DNA from: Ceratothoa steindachneri
Lineage: Eukaryota > Arthropoda > Malacostraca > Isopoda > Cymothoidae
Assembly (NCBI GenBank): GCA_963969495.1
Contig: OZ018326.1
Location: 173,947,056 to 174,011,055 of the forward strand
Reading direction: 5' to 3'
DNA length: 64,000 bases
A program made the position numbers and the translations under genes. The notes under the pieces are model-generated. The model was not told where the DNA came from. It saw nothing but the letters and a program-made list of their open reading frames with translations, and made no database searches. Positions 45,211 to 58,579 of this stretch are shown here, piece after piece (within the stretch, counting starts at the first letter, position 1; every line of letters begins with the position of its first letter).

Positions 45211-45558
45211 ATAGTATTACGTTTTCCGAGCTCAATAATCAGCATGAGATGAGTAAATGTTTGACTTTGTTTATAGTTGAATTGGTTACTCTAAAAAAAT
45301 AAACAAAGAGGGTATTTTAACCTACGAGTTGAGCAAAGATGGGTGAAGTTCGGATAAATGAAAATCAGTAGAAAATATGCAATCTAAATGAATACTTTGA
45401 GACCCTTGGCTCGTGACGTCCTCGCAACTCTCCTGGATCTAACGGTTTAAAAATTATGAAAATCTACAGAATCGACCGAGGCAAAACCTAACTAATGTCC
45501 TATTCATTTTTAGCTTGAACTTCTCTCTCTCTCAGTTGTTTTGCTTTTTCTCCCTCAG

Positions 45559-45823
45559 GCACACTTAGTAACAACTGTTCCCATCCCAACTCTTTCCTCC
45601 TCCCATCAGTTTACTCTCTCCCAAAACCACTCTAGGGCCGATCGAGTTAAACCCAACCAATCTGGCTTAAATCACATTCCATCTCGAAGAATCGCTCTCC
45701 GTTACCAACTTCCCATTGCCGCGAGCCTTCTTGATCCCATCCTCGTATCAGAAGATCAGTTTTTTTCCACATTGCGAATATCCAAATCTAAAAAGAGATT
45801 TTTTCTATTCCCACCTGAATCTC
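45559..45823 (+). other. possible unassigned exon
   Basis: A pyrimidine tract and CAG (TTGCTTTTTCTCCCTCAG, 45541-45558) precede an open stretch of 265 nt that is followed by GTGAGTAAAT at 45824, a good donor match. The encoded segment (starting AHLVTTVPIPTLSSSHQFTL) is Ser/Pro-rich at first and basic later, with no domain I know. Phase is 265 = 88 codons + 1. No partner exons were recognised, so this may be chance. Confidence 0.25.
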
Positions 45824-45831
45824 GTGAGTAA

Positions 45832-48330
45832 ATCCTCTTCCTGTTCCTAAGTCCCCAATGTTATTTTTTTGTAATTTTATTCTGGCGAATTTCCACCTTA
45901 TTTTAATCAGATTTTACTAAAATAGTGAGGGGGGTGAGGATTATATTCGGGCATGAGAGACCGTTTTGACAAACTTAGTAGTGTTTATAATCAGTAAATT
46001 ATTGTTAGGAATCTTTAGTTCCTTTTCCTCTAATAGAGTATGCGAAAACATCACGTGTCACAAAGGATTAGTAATACTGTCTTGGAAACTAGTCTCGTTT
46101 ATTGATGCCTTAAGTGCATTGACTGATATTTGAAATTTTAGGGATTACTAACCCGCTCAACTCTGCCCTCTTGGCTACATACAGCTTTATCTATCGAGTT
46201 GAGATTCAGAATGTAAAGTGTGTGTAAATATAACAGACAAAAGTGTGGGAGAGTCGCTACTGTTAGATTTAAAGTCAGCATGTCCAGGTACCTATGACAA
46301 AAAGATGATCCTATCATATTAAAAGTGTACTCAATGGCTGCTTTGGCTCTTTTTGAATGAGTGGGAGAGTTTAAGTGTTGTAAGACACAGTTTAGAAGGA
46401 TTACTATCCCAAGGAACATCTATAGGGAAAAACTACTTGAGTACTAAGGTATGTTGATTTTTGGGAATTTATATCAGTGTTTGTAAACTATTAATTTCCT
46501 AATTTATTCAGTATCATATTTTATAAATTATGACACATTTTCTAATTAAAATAGTATGAAAACTTTAATTTGAGAGTTTTCGAAAATTGCATCAAAAATA
46601 TGAACAAAAATAGTGATGCACATATAAGACAACGGTCTAATGTTTGTGAAAGTAGACATTGTATTTTTTCGTTTATATTGACCTATCCTTTTGATGGTTT
46701 ACGTTCATTGGTTAATTAATAACTCATGTACGGTGATGTATCTGACAAACGGTAAATGATTTTTGAGAAAAACTGTGCCTGAAATAGAAGTGTGACAGAA
46801 GAAAAAGTTTAAAATCGTATGGTTACTTCTGAGAATGTAAATGGGGGGCACTTCGATTGCCTTAGATACCATAACCAACGAACGATGATTTACAGTAAAT
46901 TGAGTGGATTTCGGCTCTGTAACTAACCGCTTTTCATATTTTAATTTATTTGAACACTTGAAGTCGAGTCAATTAGCAACTAGCAACGATTTCAGAACGC
47001 ACACTCACATTTTGATCAATTTCAGTGAATCGAATAAATTCTAATTTACTTTTATATTTTCCTCTCCGTAATCGAGCCTTTTCATCGGATTTACTTCATT
47101 TTCTCGTGTTTTATTTTTTTAATGTTTATACACACTAGGCGTTCGGTTGGCGAACAGCACATCATTTGAGTGAGACTGGCAGGTGAAGTAAGAATGATTG
47201 CACTTACACAAACGCCCTCCCTTCCACATTTATACCAAAGTGGTTGATTTTAGAGGTCAGACGATATGGCAAACAAGAGGACAAGTAAACAATGCGGACG
47301 AGAATAAACACACATCATATGTAATTTACAGTTTTCACTTGGAAGGGACTCCATTCGTCTACCTAAAATTCGTTGCATCTTTTCATGTTAATAAAATCTT
47401 TCATAGAATTTTAATAACTTGTTAATTTGCCAGAGTTACTGCAACTTGAACCTCTTCATTAATTTGCCAGTTTATATGCAATAGCAAATTTTCCTAAATC
47501 TTTAAATGATATTAGGCCATCCGATCATCATGGAGACCATTAGACCTATTTCTTTCATTCAGTTAACATTAGACCTTCAATCTAATGGCTCATCTTTATC
47601 TGCCTTTTTAAGGAAATAAATCTTTGATAACCTATCTTGTAAAATATTCCAATATCAATTCCAAAAGAACAGGGCTTATAACCACATTTCCATACCCGTA
47701 TAGATCTCGTAATGGTGTTCTACCGGGCACTTTCTCACAAATGAGTTCAGACTTTATTAGGTCTTCTTTTTAATTGGGGGCAAATACAAGCCATTCTATC
47801 ATATCATATAAGATTCGCAAGACTGATTTCAAACTACGGAATTCTAAGATACCTCTGAATGAGTATAGTTTCTCTGATTCTTTAATTTATTCCCCAACCC
47901 GGTGCGAAATGGGTAGGTGAACAAGTAGGGGAACTTCCGCGTCTTTTTACGATATCTATCTATTCTAAAAATTCAATATTTCTCACTAAACTAAGACCCG
48001 CAAAGGAAATAAATTTGGTGCATGAAAATATTATTGAATTATATTCGGCCGTAATCGATAAAGTCTTCCTCTTTTAATAGTTTCGTTGCTAGAATATTTA
48101 TTTTACGCGAACAGGCGTTTGTAGTTTATCACAACGATACCCTTAACTATCACCTCTTTTCTGATCTCAAATACTGATTTTAGTTTTCTATTTACATTTT
48201 ATACCAAGATGCAGCTCTGTGTGATTAGAAAAATCCAGAATTTCTGAGCGAATTCTAATATACTGCACATCTTACCGGCATTCCACCAACACTTACTCTA
48301 CCCTAGAAATACCGGATTGGAGGTAGGCAA
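45832..48330. other. AT-rich DNA, no gene recognised
   Basis: Frames of 75-93 codons at 46,138-46,419 (minus) and 47,198-47,425 (plus) have no motif. No repeat or transposon was identified. Confidence 0.5.
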
Positions 48331-48339
48331 CTGAAACAA

Positions 48340-51300
48340 AAACGGTAAATGTCCCTACGGCCGCCTTGGACAGGTTGTAGATACAGGCACCCTAAGCCAT
48401 CCTGGAGGTTCGTCGACCACATGCAAGACCAGGAGAAGGGATGTACGTCGGGAGATCGGTGCCCTAGACTTCACCTTACCCACTGCAAGGATCAATCAAC
48501 AAAGGTGGATGCCTAGACGCAGTGTGTAAGAAAGCACACGTCAAGGGCACAAAAGGATTCAGACCTAGGACCAAACAAGAACACTAAAGCCAACAAGACA
48601 ACAGCCGACAACAGCCGCCAGCAACTCCAAGATGGACATCGCCAGCCAGGAACCCTCAGGGACAGATGGCCTAAACAATTACCCCCAAACAGCTGGCTTT
48701 AAATGACAATAGAATACACCCACATGTTGTTGGCATGCTAACAGGGATGAAAGAAATCCTGGAAACACTGACAAGGGGTATGGAGGCACACGCAGCGGTC
48801 ATAGCTACACATGTGTTGGGTCGCTAACCACAAGTTCCACAAATCTTCCAGCACCAGCTGCGGTCCCAGTCTCCTATGACACTGTGGCTAAACCCAGTAG
48901 CGGCAGCCTAGAAAACATCCTTCGGGGCAACAACCAAGGCCTCTACCCCCAAGACAAATAAGTCTAAAATACAATTTACTGCGGATATGATCAATGTAGA
49001 GGACCATGGGGGCGTTGTCACTTACATAAGAAACTACCTTGTCTCAGACACAAGATAACTGGCTGCTTACTCCAATGGTCATGTGGAAGTATCCGCAAAG
49101 CACACGTCCAAGCGCAATTTAACACTGATCAATTGCAACCTTCACCACAGTGTCCCCCTGGAAACTTCAAGAAAGCGATGGAATGCATCAGTAAATTGCT
49201 AGAGGACCAACCAACGCCTATACCGGACACAATCATCTGTGGTGACTTAAAATTCCCCTTCATCAAGTGTCCAGAAAGATACATAATGGAGAGCTCACAG
49301 TAGGATCAAGCCCAAGCCAAGACCTTTCTAGAAATCTCTGACAAATTCCTTCTGTCTCGGGTGATAACCACTCCAACCAGGATCAACAACATACTGGACC
49401 TATTCTTCACCAACAACCCAAGTGTGGGGCTAGAATATAGGGTAGAGTAAACAATTTTCTCTGACCATGGCCTGATCACCTTTAATAGTTCCTACACAAA
49501 CCCAGGTGTACATATGGGAAACTAGATAACACTAGCAACAAACCCAACCAGTAGGTTAAACTTCTACAGCAAAGACGCAGACTAAGAAGGGATGGAAAAG
49601 TCCCTAGATCAAATCGTGTGGGACTCTCTGCTGGACGCCAAAGAGGTAAATGACATGCACGACAAATCGATCGACACCATTCCACGACCTTCAGAGACAA
49701 AAAGAAGAACAGTGTGCTGCATTTAACATCAAGAGCAACCACAATTACTTCTTCAACTACTGCAAGAGGTACGCAAAGAGCAAAACTTAAGTAAGTCCAC
49801 TGAAGAACAAAGAAGGCATAACTGTGCACGATGCCAAGGAAACATGTCGACTCCTAATGAGACAATACGGTGATGTATTCAGCACACCAAGAGCTGCAAT
49901 GAAGGTCACTGATCCAAACTCCAGCACAGCCTTTGTCTCTCAGCGACCTTATCTTCTCACAGGACAACATAATTGAAGCCATAAAAGAACAGAAAAAGAA
50001 CGCAGCAGCAGGCCCGGATGGGGTCCCAGCCATGCTCCTTCTAAAATGCAGGAATGTGCTGTCATACTCCATCCACAAACTATGGCACCACTCGCTCCAC
50101 ACAGGTACGATGCCTCTGGCTCTCAAGAAAGCTAAAATCACTCCAATCTACAAGGGAGGAGACAAAGGCCTTCCTAAAAACTACAGGCCGGTAGCCCTCA
50201 CCTCCCACATTATCAAGATATTTGTGAAAATTATCCGAAACAAAATTAACCATTTCCTGGAGACCAACAACAGGCTAAACACCAACTTACAAAGTTTCCA
50301 CAAAGGTAGGTCCTGTCGCTCAAAGCTGCTAGCCCACTATGATTGGCTTCTACACAGTATGGCGGAGGGGGTAAATGTAGATGTCATCTTCCTAGACTTT
50401 GCAAAAGCCTTTGATAAAGTTGACCACGGCATCCTCCTCCACAAACTCCGAGGGCTAGGAATAACTGGTAAGCTGGGTGTGTGACTGCACAGCTTCCTCG
50501 CATCCAAAACACAAGCAGTTGTCACCGAGGGACAAAAATCGGACTACACTACTGTCCTCAGCGGAGTGCCACAAGGCTCCGTACTGGACACCTTCTCTTC
50601 CTGGCATTGATGGGTGACACTGATGATGAGGTGCAGTCTTCTGTAGTCTCATCTATTGCCGACGACAAAAACCTCAGCCACCAAATCACCCACGTCACTG
50701 ACATCTACCTCCTACAACAAGACCTCCAAAAGGTCTACACATGGGCAGAATACAACAACATGTCATTCAACGAGGGCAAGTTCGAGCTCCTAAGATGTGG
50801 GCTAAACCAGGACCTAAAGGACACCAAACCATCATATCTCAGCCCCACGCCAAATGCCTTGGAGTGTTCCTCAGCGACGATGCCACCTTCCGCCATCATA
50901 TGGCCTCAACAGTCAGCAGAGCCAAACAAATGTCACGGTGGATCCTCTACACTTTAAGCACAAGGAAGCGGGACGTTATGCTGACCTTATGGTAGGCCCT
51001 AGTACAGCCAACTTTAGACTAGTGCAGCAGCTGTAGTTACCCCACAAAAAGGGAGAAATACACGACCTAGAGTCGGTTCAGAGGGCTTTTACCAGAAATA
51101 TAGAGGTCATGAGGCGCCTAAACTACTGGGAACGGTTGAAAATCCTAAGTCTATACTCCCAGCAGAGGAGGAAAGAGAGATACCCTGCCATATATGTGTG
51201 TGGAAGGTTATGGAGAACCTGGTGCCTAACGCCTCATACAACGACCTCAAACCAAAACCAAACGACCATACTGGCCGCACGTACTCCAGGAGTGCCCTGC

Positions 51301-51655
51301 TCACAACTGCACCTGCACGGATTAAGGCCCTATTGGAAGCCAGTCTGAGCTATAGCGAGCCCAGATATTCAACTTGCTCCCAATAGAGGTGCGGGAAACC
51401 AAAGACTGCCTGGTGGACAAGTTCAAAAGGAGGCTTAACAAATTTTTTGAAAGCCTACCTGACGAACCACCGGTGAGGGGGCTACACAGCTGTCTGCAGA
51501 GCCACCTCAAACTCAATATCGGACCAGATCAGCCTCATCAAAGGAGCCTCAAGATCCGGGTGCAGTGGTGCACCAGCATGGCGCTGAGGGCTTCGCCTCA
51601 AGACTTCGTAAAAAGTAAAAGTAAGTATGTCGTAGGTTAACCCTACACACCTTAC
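48340..51655 (+). pseudogene. CR1-type LINE relic (endonuclease and RT)
   Basis: The degenerate 5' part (48.34-49.0 kb) is ORF1-like Gln/Thr/Pro-rich sequence. The endonuclease is visible at 49,190-49,480 as TIICGDLKFPFIKCPERYIM, FLLSRVITTPTRINNILDLF and FSDHGLITF. The RT frame 49,933-50,484 reads NAAAGPDGVPAMLLLKC, ALKKAKITPIYKGGDKGLPK, NYRPVALTSHIIKIF, VIFLDFAKAFDKVDHGILLH; then SGVPQGSVLDT and, shifted, IADDKNLSHQI (about 50,655-50,690) for the ADD active site. The C-terminus at 51,374-51,640 ends WCTSMALRASPQDFVKSKSK before a stop. The protein would nick DNA and reverse transcribe its RNA. At least six frameshifts or stops. It is a different, older CR1 lineage from the 57.4-60.4 kb insert. 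Confidence 0.88.
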
Positions 51656-51829
51656 ACAAGTTTACAATATAAGCAGAGTGCAAATTAACTGAAATTAGGT
51701 TGGCCAATAGTCGAATATCTTGGAGTTCCGGGCTAACAGAAAAAGGGTACAAAATAACTACTAAAATGCAAATGAATATTATTTTACAACGTTAAAAGGA
51801 ATTTTAGAATGAGCTACCCCGATACTAGA

Positions 51830-52260
51830 TTTACACAGGTTTCCTCAGCTAAATGGGGGGAAGACAGAGGATACTGACTGGGCAGGGAGGACGGCGGATA
51901 CTGCCTTCCAACTCTGGTGCCGGAGGATTTATAGGGGTCGAATGGGGTTTTCTCCCCTCCGTCCGGTGGGGAGGGTTCTAGAGTCAGACGCATAAACCGA
52001 CGAGAATAGTCTCGGCCTTTTAGCCTGAGCGCAAGAAGGTTCTTAAGCCGGCAATGCGAACTTTGTCCAACTTCAGATGGGACCTTCTGGGCTCTCACAC
52101 TTATCGTAGCTTTCTGTGATGGCCGCATTTCATCTCAAGGTGGCGTCTCAGGGCGTCTCATAATTTCCCACCTCCATTAGCGCAGACGAAAAGGGTCGCC
52201 TAGGTGTCTGTTGTCTCTCTCTCTATTGAAGGGCGAGGCGGCGGGTATCTTCCTCTCTCT
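51830..52260. other. GC-richer block, unassigned
   Basis: About 430 bp of balanced to GC-rich DNA between AT-rich flanks, just after the CR1 relic. It includes a 104-codon minus frame (51,814-52,128) without a known motif. It could be LTR or LINE leader DNA. Confidence 0.35.
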
Positions 52261-54900
52261 CTGTGATCTCTAACGTACACTAATATTCATCTCTTAAGTT
52301 TAACCGCTCCTTCTCTTAGATTCTATTGAACTGAATTTTACCAAAAGTTTTGGCCTGCTCTCAACTTTCTTAATTTTATGCATCGATAAGCTCACAGTCT
52401 TATTTAAAGTCTTACGTAGACAAATATTCCTTTCGGAATTTGATTCATTTCGATCATCCATTTACAAAGCATTTATGACGCGTGGGGCGTTATTTCTATT
52501 GTATTGTATGGTAATTCAAGATCGATTTACTTTTCAAGATGTCAATCATAAGTATTTTAATAATATGTGCATTACAACTTGTCATTCATTCATTTTTCGT
52601 TTTTAACTATTTAGACCAATTGTAAAAACTAATATGATCTCACATCCAATGTATTCATGTATTTCTGTTTACATACAAGATGCAAAGATTGAGATAGTTT
52701 ATATCATTCAAGCGTTATTTGCTCCATTGAGCTTGTGTGATTAATTAGTTCCTACATGAGGTGTGCACTTGATGGGTTTTGCAGATATAGAATATTCCTT
52801 TGTGTTGTAGTTAAGTGAACTTACAACTTTGCCCCTATTTAATAAACATTCTTTCTTTTAAATCTTTAAGCATATTCCTTCTTTTAATGGTACATGTCTA
52901 ATTCTGTAGTCTTTCTCTTACCATATGAGTATGGCAAACAGCGTTTCCTAAGTTATTAAACTTAATGTTTTATGTTATTTTTTTTCGATCTATTTAATGC
53001 CTTGCCATCCTTAATGTCATTGAGCTAGGTCGTATCACGAATGTGTTCTTCTCCAAATATCTTTTAGAACGAATATGGTTACTTCCTTAGAATATTATTT
53101 ATAGACGTTCTTGCAATACTTCTTGCAACCACTTTAAAGAGACCTATAATATTTAAGGAAGTTAGTAAATCTTAAAAATAAAACATTTGTATCGCTTTAT
53201 AAAAGAAACTACAGATTTGATAGTTTTTCTTGAAAATATTCCGACGCTCTGGTAACGTCAGTTTCTGGAAGATCTGTGTATTTATGCTATAGGATTAAAA
53301 AGTGTAGAAGATGCAATTAGCTCCGTGATAGATTTACTTCACATTACGTTTCAGCCATGCATTTACCACTCAAATGATTTACTAGTCAAGGCAGCAGGAA
53401 CATTGGCTGCAATTTGGCCATCTTAGAAATCACATGCAAGAATCATTATTTAAATACATAACAATCCAGGATGTCTTTTTTCCAAGTGCAATATTTCAGC
53501 ATCATTTTATGTGCATATAAAATATATGCACCTGGTAACTTTTACCCTAATAAGATGAATTATATGGCTGAAACGATGGTATTGAATTTTAAGTATTGTA
53601 TCATTTCGTTAATTTAATTATAGCTCATTAGAAAAATGGCAATTCCTTTTCAGTAATGAAGATATGATAAGGACAAACTTTTGATGCATTTTTAATCAAT
53701 TTTTCACTTGATATATTAAAATTTCAATCGTTTTGTAGAATCTGTAACGATGGTAATACATTTTCTTCTCACACTCAACACAGAGAAAGTAAATATATGG
53801 AGTTATGTTGTATTAGCATCAACTTATAATTACATATTATGCAAATTATTCAATGATTTATGACTTTATCACGGTGAAAGAATATCCAAAATGGCTGTTG
53901 AATTATTATAGCCGGATAAAAATTTAATAATATTTTCACTATTTCACACATTAATGAAATGGAAACGTTAATAACTCTTAACCCATCAAGAAATTATAAT
54001 TAAAACGTAATTATGTTGATTTGACTGGCAACGGCCATCAATTAATTGACTGACACACATTTTATGGTAGGAATCTTTTAGGAATGTACTTATGTAGACA
54101 TTTATAAACATTAATATGGTTAATACCAATAACCTTACACACACATGTTCAGGTACATTAAAGGACGCGATGTTTACACGATAAAGTATATTTTCCTTTA
54201 AATAGTTTTCAAGAGAGGTAGGCTCCTAGTTGAAGTGTATGCATATTTCATAAAATAGACGATATAAATTGGATATAAAGAATTTTGAAAGATCTATTAT
54301 CTCCCTCTAAATAAGGAGGCTTTTCATTGATTCCAATAGGACAATAAGTGAAGCTTCCAAGGATACATCTAAAATAAAAGCCAACTTCATCGCTACTTAT
54401 TTATATAATATTTGTTTTTGGTACACAATACCGATTTTACGTTTAGAAAATATTGTCACTTTGTAAAATAATTACACATTTATCCCCAAACATCCATGCT
54501 ATATACATATATGTTTGTGTACATAAAATGCTTATTGGTTAGATTAATTACACTATAAAAGTTTTGCTACTTTTAAAGTGTACTTACAGGCCCTGTATCC
54601 TGATGAACCCTGTCAATAACTTGCTTCCGAGGTTCAAATGTAGGTCTCGCACTCCGTTCTCTTTGACTACCGCAAGAAGAGTCTGGTCTTTTCGTTCGTG
54701 TTCGTGGATCCCAACATGAAGAAGAAAGAATCTACTTCCTCGCAAATAGGAAAGTTACCAACCTGCAACATAAGAGCGAGGAATATTTAATGAGACAAAT
54801 GATGATAATAAATGTTCGTTAACGAATAGTTTCCTTAAATTATTATTATTAATAATAAAGGATTTATATAACGGACTTTAATACCTTGAGCCTTCACAGG
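52261..54900. other. AT-rich DNA, no gene recognised
   Basis: About 2.6 kb with no recognisable gene, RNA or transposon and no open frame worth listing. Confidence 0.55.
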
Positions 54901-54914
54901 GCGCGCATATCGAT

Positions 54915-55070
54915 TAAGAAAGGGCTTGGCAGAGGAGGTGGGTTTTGACCGCAGGCTTGAAAGCGCCGAGTGCGGAAGAGTGGCGTATGCTGGGAGAAGA
55001 CCATTCCACAGCTTAGTAACAACTACAGAGAAGCCACGATCATCGTTTCAGCAGAGATTAGTGCAAGGAA
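54915..55070 (-). pseudogene. LINE ORF2 C-terminal scrap (L2-like)
   Basis: On the minus strand the translation DDRGFSVVVTKLWNGLLPAY then LPHSALSSLRSKPTSSAKPF follows the pattern of the L2 ORF2 end (GDRSFSVCAPSLWNALTTEV, SPSLATFKRPLKTHPF at 62.07-62.2 kb). Nothing convincing of RT is seen upstream of it. Confidence 0.45.
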
Positions 55071-55140
55071 CAGAAAGCAGGACGGCACTTTTAGAGCGAA
55101 GGGTCTTTTGTTGTCTGAATGAAGACAGTGTAGAGGACAG

Positions 55141-56619
55141 GTAAGGGGGAGCCATAAAATAGGTTTGTGGGTATCTATAGAGCAGATTTAAAGGATGTGA
55201 ATTTCTTGGAAAGCTGTGGTACCATTAAAGCAACCGCTTTTAACCAGTGTTTAGAAGCACAGGTATGTGCCACTTATTAGTGTATTTGTCAACGCTTCCA
55301 AGTTTAATCATGCAGAAACTACTGGTTTCAGTACAAAGTAAAAACAAAGGGTGGACGAAAGGGACCACAGGTGGTCCACAAATATCTACAGTGTTCCACG
55401 AAGGAGCCTTAAGAATAGGATGCAAAGAGATCAATGATCTGCTATGGAATCCCTAAGTTTGCCCTCGAAAACAGCAATGCTATGTGTGTACCGAAAGGGG
55501 TACATGTATGCCATGAGAAAGCCATTCCGTAAGAATGGAAATTATTGCCAAAATAATATAATAGAATCATTGACCATTATTATGATATTTTCTGCTTCTT
55601 TGATAATATAAATCAATTTTATTTCTCTCGCTTTTACTTAAAATGTAATAACATTGCATTAAGATAATCATCCTAGTTTAAATTATCAAATAATAATATG
55701 ATTAAGATTTTAAAAAGTCAAATTTTAGCTGTTTGTTAAATTATAGAATCTTTCCTTTAAAACAGTGGCAGCTCCTATGTTTTTGGCGTTTTATCTAATG
55801 AAACGTCGATGAGGGATGGTCTTAAATAATGACGCTTCTGGATTATAAAGGCGTAAACGACGTGCCTTCGGAGGGATGGAGTACCTAAATATGTAGTTAT
55901 AATTCCCTCAGATAAAGGTTGCGACAAAACTATGTGGAAATACCAGTGCCTGTTTGAACGAAGTTAAGCTCCTTTGAGTATTATTAATGATCGGATCAAA
56001 GCCGTGTCTAGAGGGATGTTGTCACGTGGTTTTTGTTGTAGCCATTCCTAGTTCGGATTCCATTTAAACTCTCTGTTCTGAGTGATTTATGCTCATGATG
56101 ATAGGTGTGAAACTGTGGTAAAACCCGCAATAGAATAAAACATTGCTTGATAATTAAAAGTAATATCCAGGTTTTTAAAAAAGCAAAGAGTGTATTTTCC
56201 ACAAGAAGTTGCAGGAATAAAACTATAAAGGAGAGCGATGAATATAAAGGAAATATACATCTGTGGAACACAAATAGTGGCACATATTCCAACAAGCATT
56301 ATGGACTGGAAGGTAGGCTTAAATGATTTCGAAGTGAGCTGTTGAGTTGTATTCTCAAGCATTGATTTAAGATGTCTTGTATTTTTTCAGTTGCGGGGAG
56401 TGAATGCCTTTTCTGACATAGCCTGTTGTTTCTACAAATCCGTTAGAGAAGTTTACAATTAAAAATGATATTCATATCATTAGCTTTAGATGTCAAATCT
56501 TTAGAAACGGGATTTTTGCAGAAAAAAATATTTGAGAGTGGTCAAAAAATGTATTTAGAGTACATAGTCGTGTAACCATAAATAAGATCAATTGGTCCTT
56601 TATCCAACAACTCCAAATC
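55141..56619. other. no gene recognised
   Basis: Frames of 64-95 codons at 55,240-55,456 and 56,008-56,362 have no known motif. Confidence 0.5.
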
Positions 56620-57355
56620 TCCCCCTTCCTCCTGTGCTTATCAACAGGCGCTGTCAGCGTCTCACCTGAACATTAGGAGCCTGACTAATAAGTAGGAGTA
56701 TGTCCATGATCTCGTTGTTCGCACTGGGGTTTCTTTCCTTGCCCTTACATAAACTTGGCTCGAGTCTGAATCTGGTTCATGCACTGCCCTTGCAACCCCT
56801 CCGGGTCATTCTTTTCTGCATGTTCCTCGGAAATACCGTGGAGGGGGAGTTGCACTGACTTCCAACTGATCCTTCTCCCTGAATCTTCTCCCCTTCCCCC
56901 TCTAGCCTCATTTGAGGCTCTCAATGACGTCTCACGTTCTGTGCCCGCTCTGAATATTGTTGTCCTTTAAGGCACTCACACCTCGACTCAGGCCTAATTT
57001 CTCGAGGAGTTCTGTAACTTACTCTCCGACCAATCCTCTACTAGTTCTTAGCCTTATTCTCGGTGACTTCAATCTTCCTAGCCACAATGAGACTTTTCGT
57101 GCATTCATTCACATCATAGACCTCTTCTCTCTTACGAAACATATCATCCCCAACAGACATACATGATAATACCCTGGACTTGGTAATTTCGAACCTCCAT
57201 ATCTCTAATCTAACAGTAACTGACCTTTCTATTACGATTTCCGACCACTTCTTGGTCAATTTTAAATTTTATATTCCTACCACCTACCTCCTCTCTCGTC
57301 CCGAGATCTTACTCCTTTCCGGCGACTATCGTCAATTGATACGCTCCTCTCTTTA
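56620..57355 (+). pseudogene. L2-type LINE, 5' part: endonuclease domain
   Basis: The plus strand reads LNIRSLTNK (56,668), FLALT, stop, TWLESES (catalytic-Glu block, Glu codon now a stop), PGHSFLHVPRKYRGGGVALT, a frameshift, then ILGDFNLPSHNETF (57,058-57,099), and, in shifted frames, NTLDLVISNLHISNL and ISDHFLVNFKF (SDH block, about 57,240). This is the APE-type endonuclease of an L2-clade LINE. The coding is cut at 57,355 by a CR1-type insert and resumes at 60,386. Confidence 0.82.
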
Positions 57356-57499
57356 TGTCGTGGAACGCACCCAAAGGAGCGTTCGAAACAGAGCGAAAGC
57401 GGACGTGCGCCAGCATGCCCGTGTCACTCCTGGAACGACCTTCTTGGAGGTCGTCAAAAAGGGTGTGACCACGAAAACAGAGAAGCCGGGAAACGGAAG

Positions 57500-58579
57500 A
57501 GCGTAGGGAGTCCTACACTAGGGGACTCCCTCAAATTTCTTCTGTTCAATGCGAAGTCAATCAGGAATAAGTTTCTTGAGCTCCGTGGCCTCGTAGTAAC
57601 AAAGGAACCTGAGATGGTGGCCATAACGGAGTCGTGGATAAAAACCTCAAGCCGAGATTTTGAAGGTGAATTCACGATTCCCGGTTACCAGCTCTTCCTG
57701 AAAGATAGGCCAGACAGAGAGGGTGGCGGTGTGATTTTGTATGTCAAGGATACTCTCAACTCGACGGATTGCAACATCATATCCGACCATGAACTACTAG
57801 GTGTTGACCTAGAGATAGGTCCTGCCAAATACAGGACCCTGGTGCTTTATAGACCTCCTGCCCAACTCGTTGAAAAGGACAGAGATCTTTATCAGCTGCT
57901 AGGAGAACTTGTCGAAGACAGAGTGTGTATCGACATGGGTGATTTCAACACACAAGTTGACTGGGAAACCAGAGAACCCTGTGGTGAGAACGCACTACTC
58001 CTAGAGTTCACGAACAACGAGTTCCTCACTCAGTGGGTGAGAGAGCCAACGAGAGGAGACAATATCCTCGACTTGGTTTTCACCTCTGAGGATGACATCG
58101 TTGAGGACCTCTCTGTTGGCGAAGAGCTCGGTGGCAGTAACCACCGACTAATTAGATTTGTAGTCAAAGTCCCCAAAGCAGAGCCTGCAACTAGTAAATC
58201 AAGGAAACTGGATTTGAGAAGAGCAGACTTTGCAGGTCTACTCGCAGGACTGACTGATGCGAGGCTAGAAGAGTGTGATGCTGTTGAAGACTCTTGGAAC
58301 AGTTTCAAAACCACATTCATGAGTCTTCAATCGCGTTTTATCCCTCTGAAATGCCCCCGTCGGTCCTCTGTTCAATCAAAGTGGTTTAATCGAGAAATCG
58401 GGCAACTGCTTAGGGAGAAGAGAAATGTGTACCGGCAATCGAAGATCTCGGGTGACTTTGACGAATACAGGAGGCTAGCCAGGAGAGTGAAGTCCAGTAT
58501 AAGGGTGGCTAAGCGGTCTGAGGAACTCCGAGTGGCAAGACTCTGTAAAGAGAATCCCAAGGAGTTTTTGGATATGTGA
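57500..58579 (+). pseudogene. CR1-type ORF2, endonuclease part
   Basis: The frame is open from about 57,500; the first ATG is at 57,614. Blocks in order: LKFLLFNAKSIRNKFLEL, MVAITESWIKTSSRDFEG (catalytic Glu), REGGGVILYVKDTLN, VLYRPPAQLVE, CIDMGDFNTQVDWET (Asp and Asn of the GDFN motif), WVREPTRGDNILDLVFTSED and ELGGSNHRLIRFVV. The last should read SDH; an AAC codon gives Asn in place of the catalytic Asp. A linker with VQSKWFNREIGQLLREKRNV follows. The frame breaks at 58,577, joining the RT half by a small indel. The enzyme nicks target DNA to prime reverse transcription. Confidence 0.9.
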
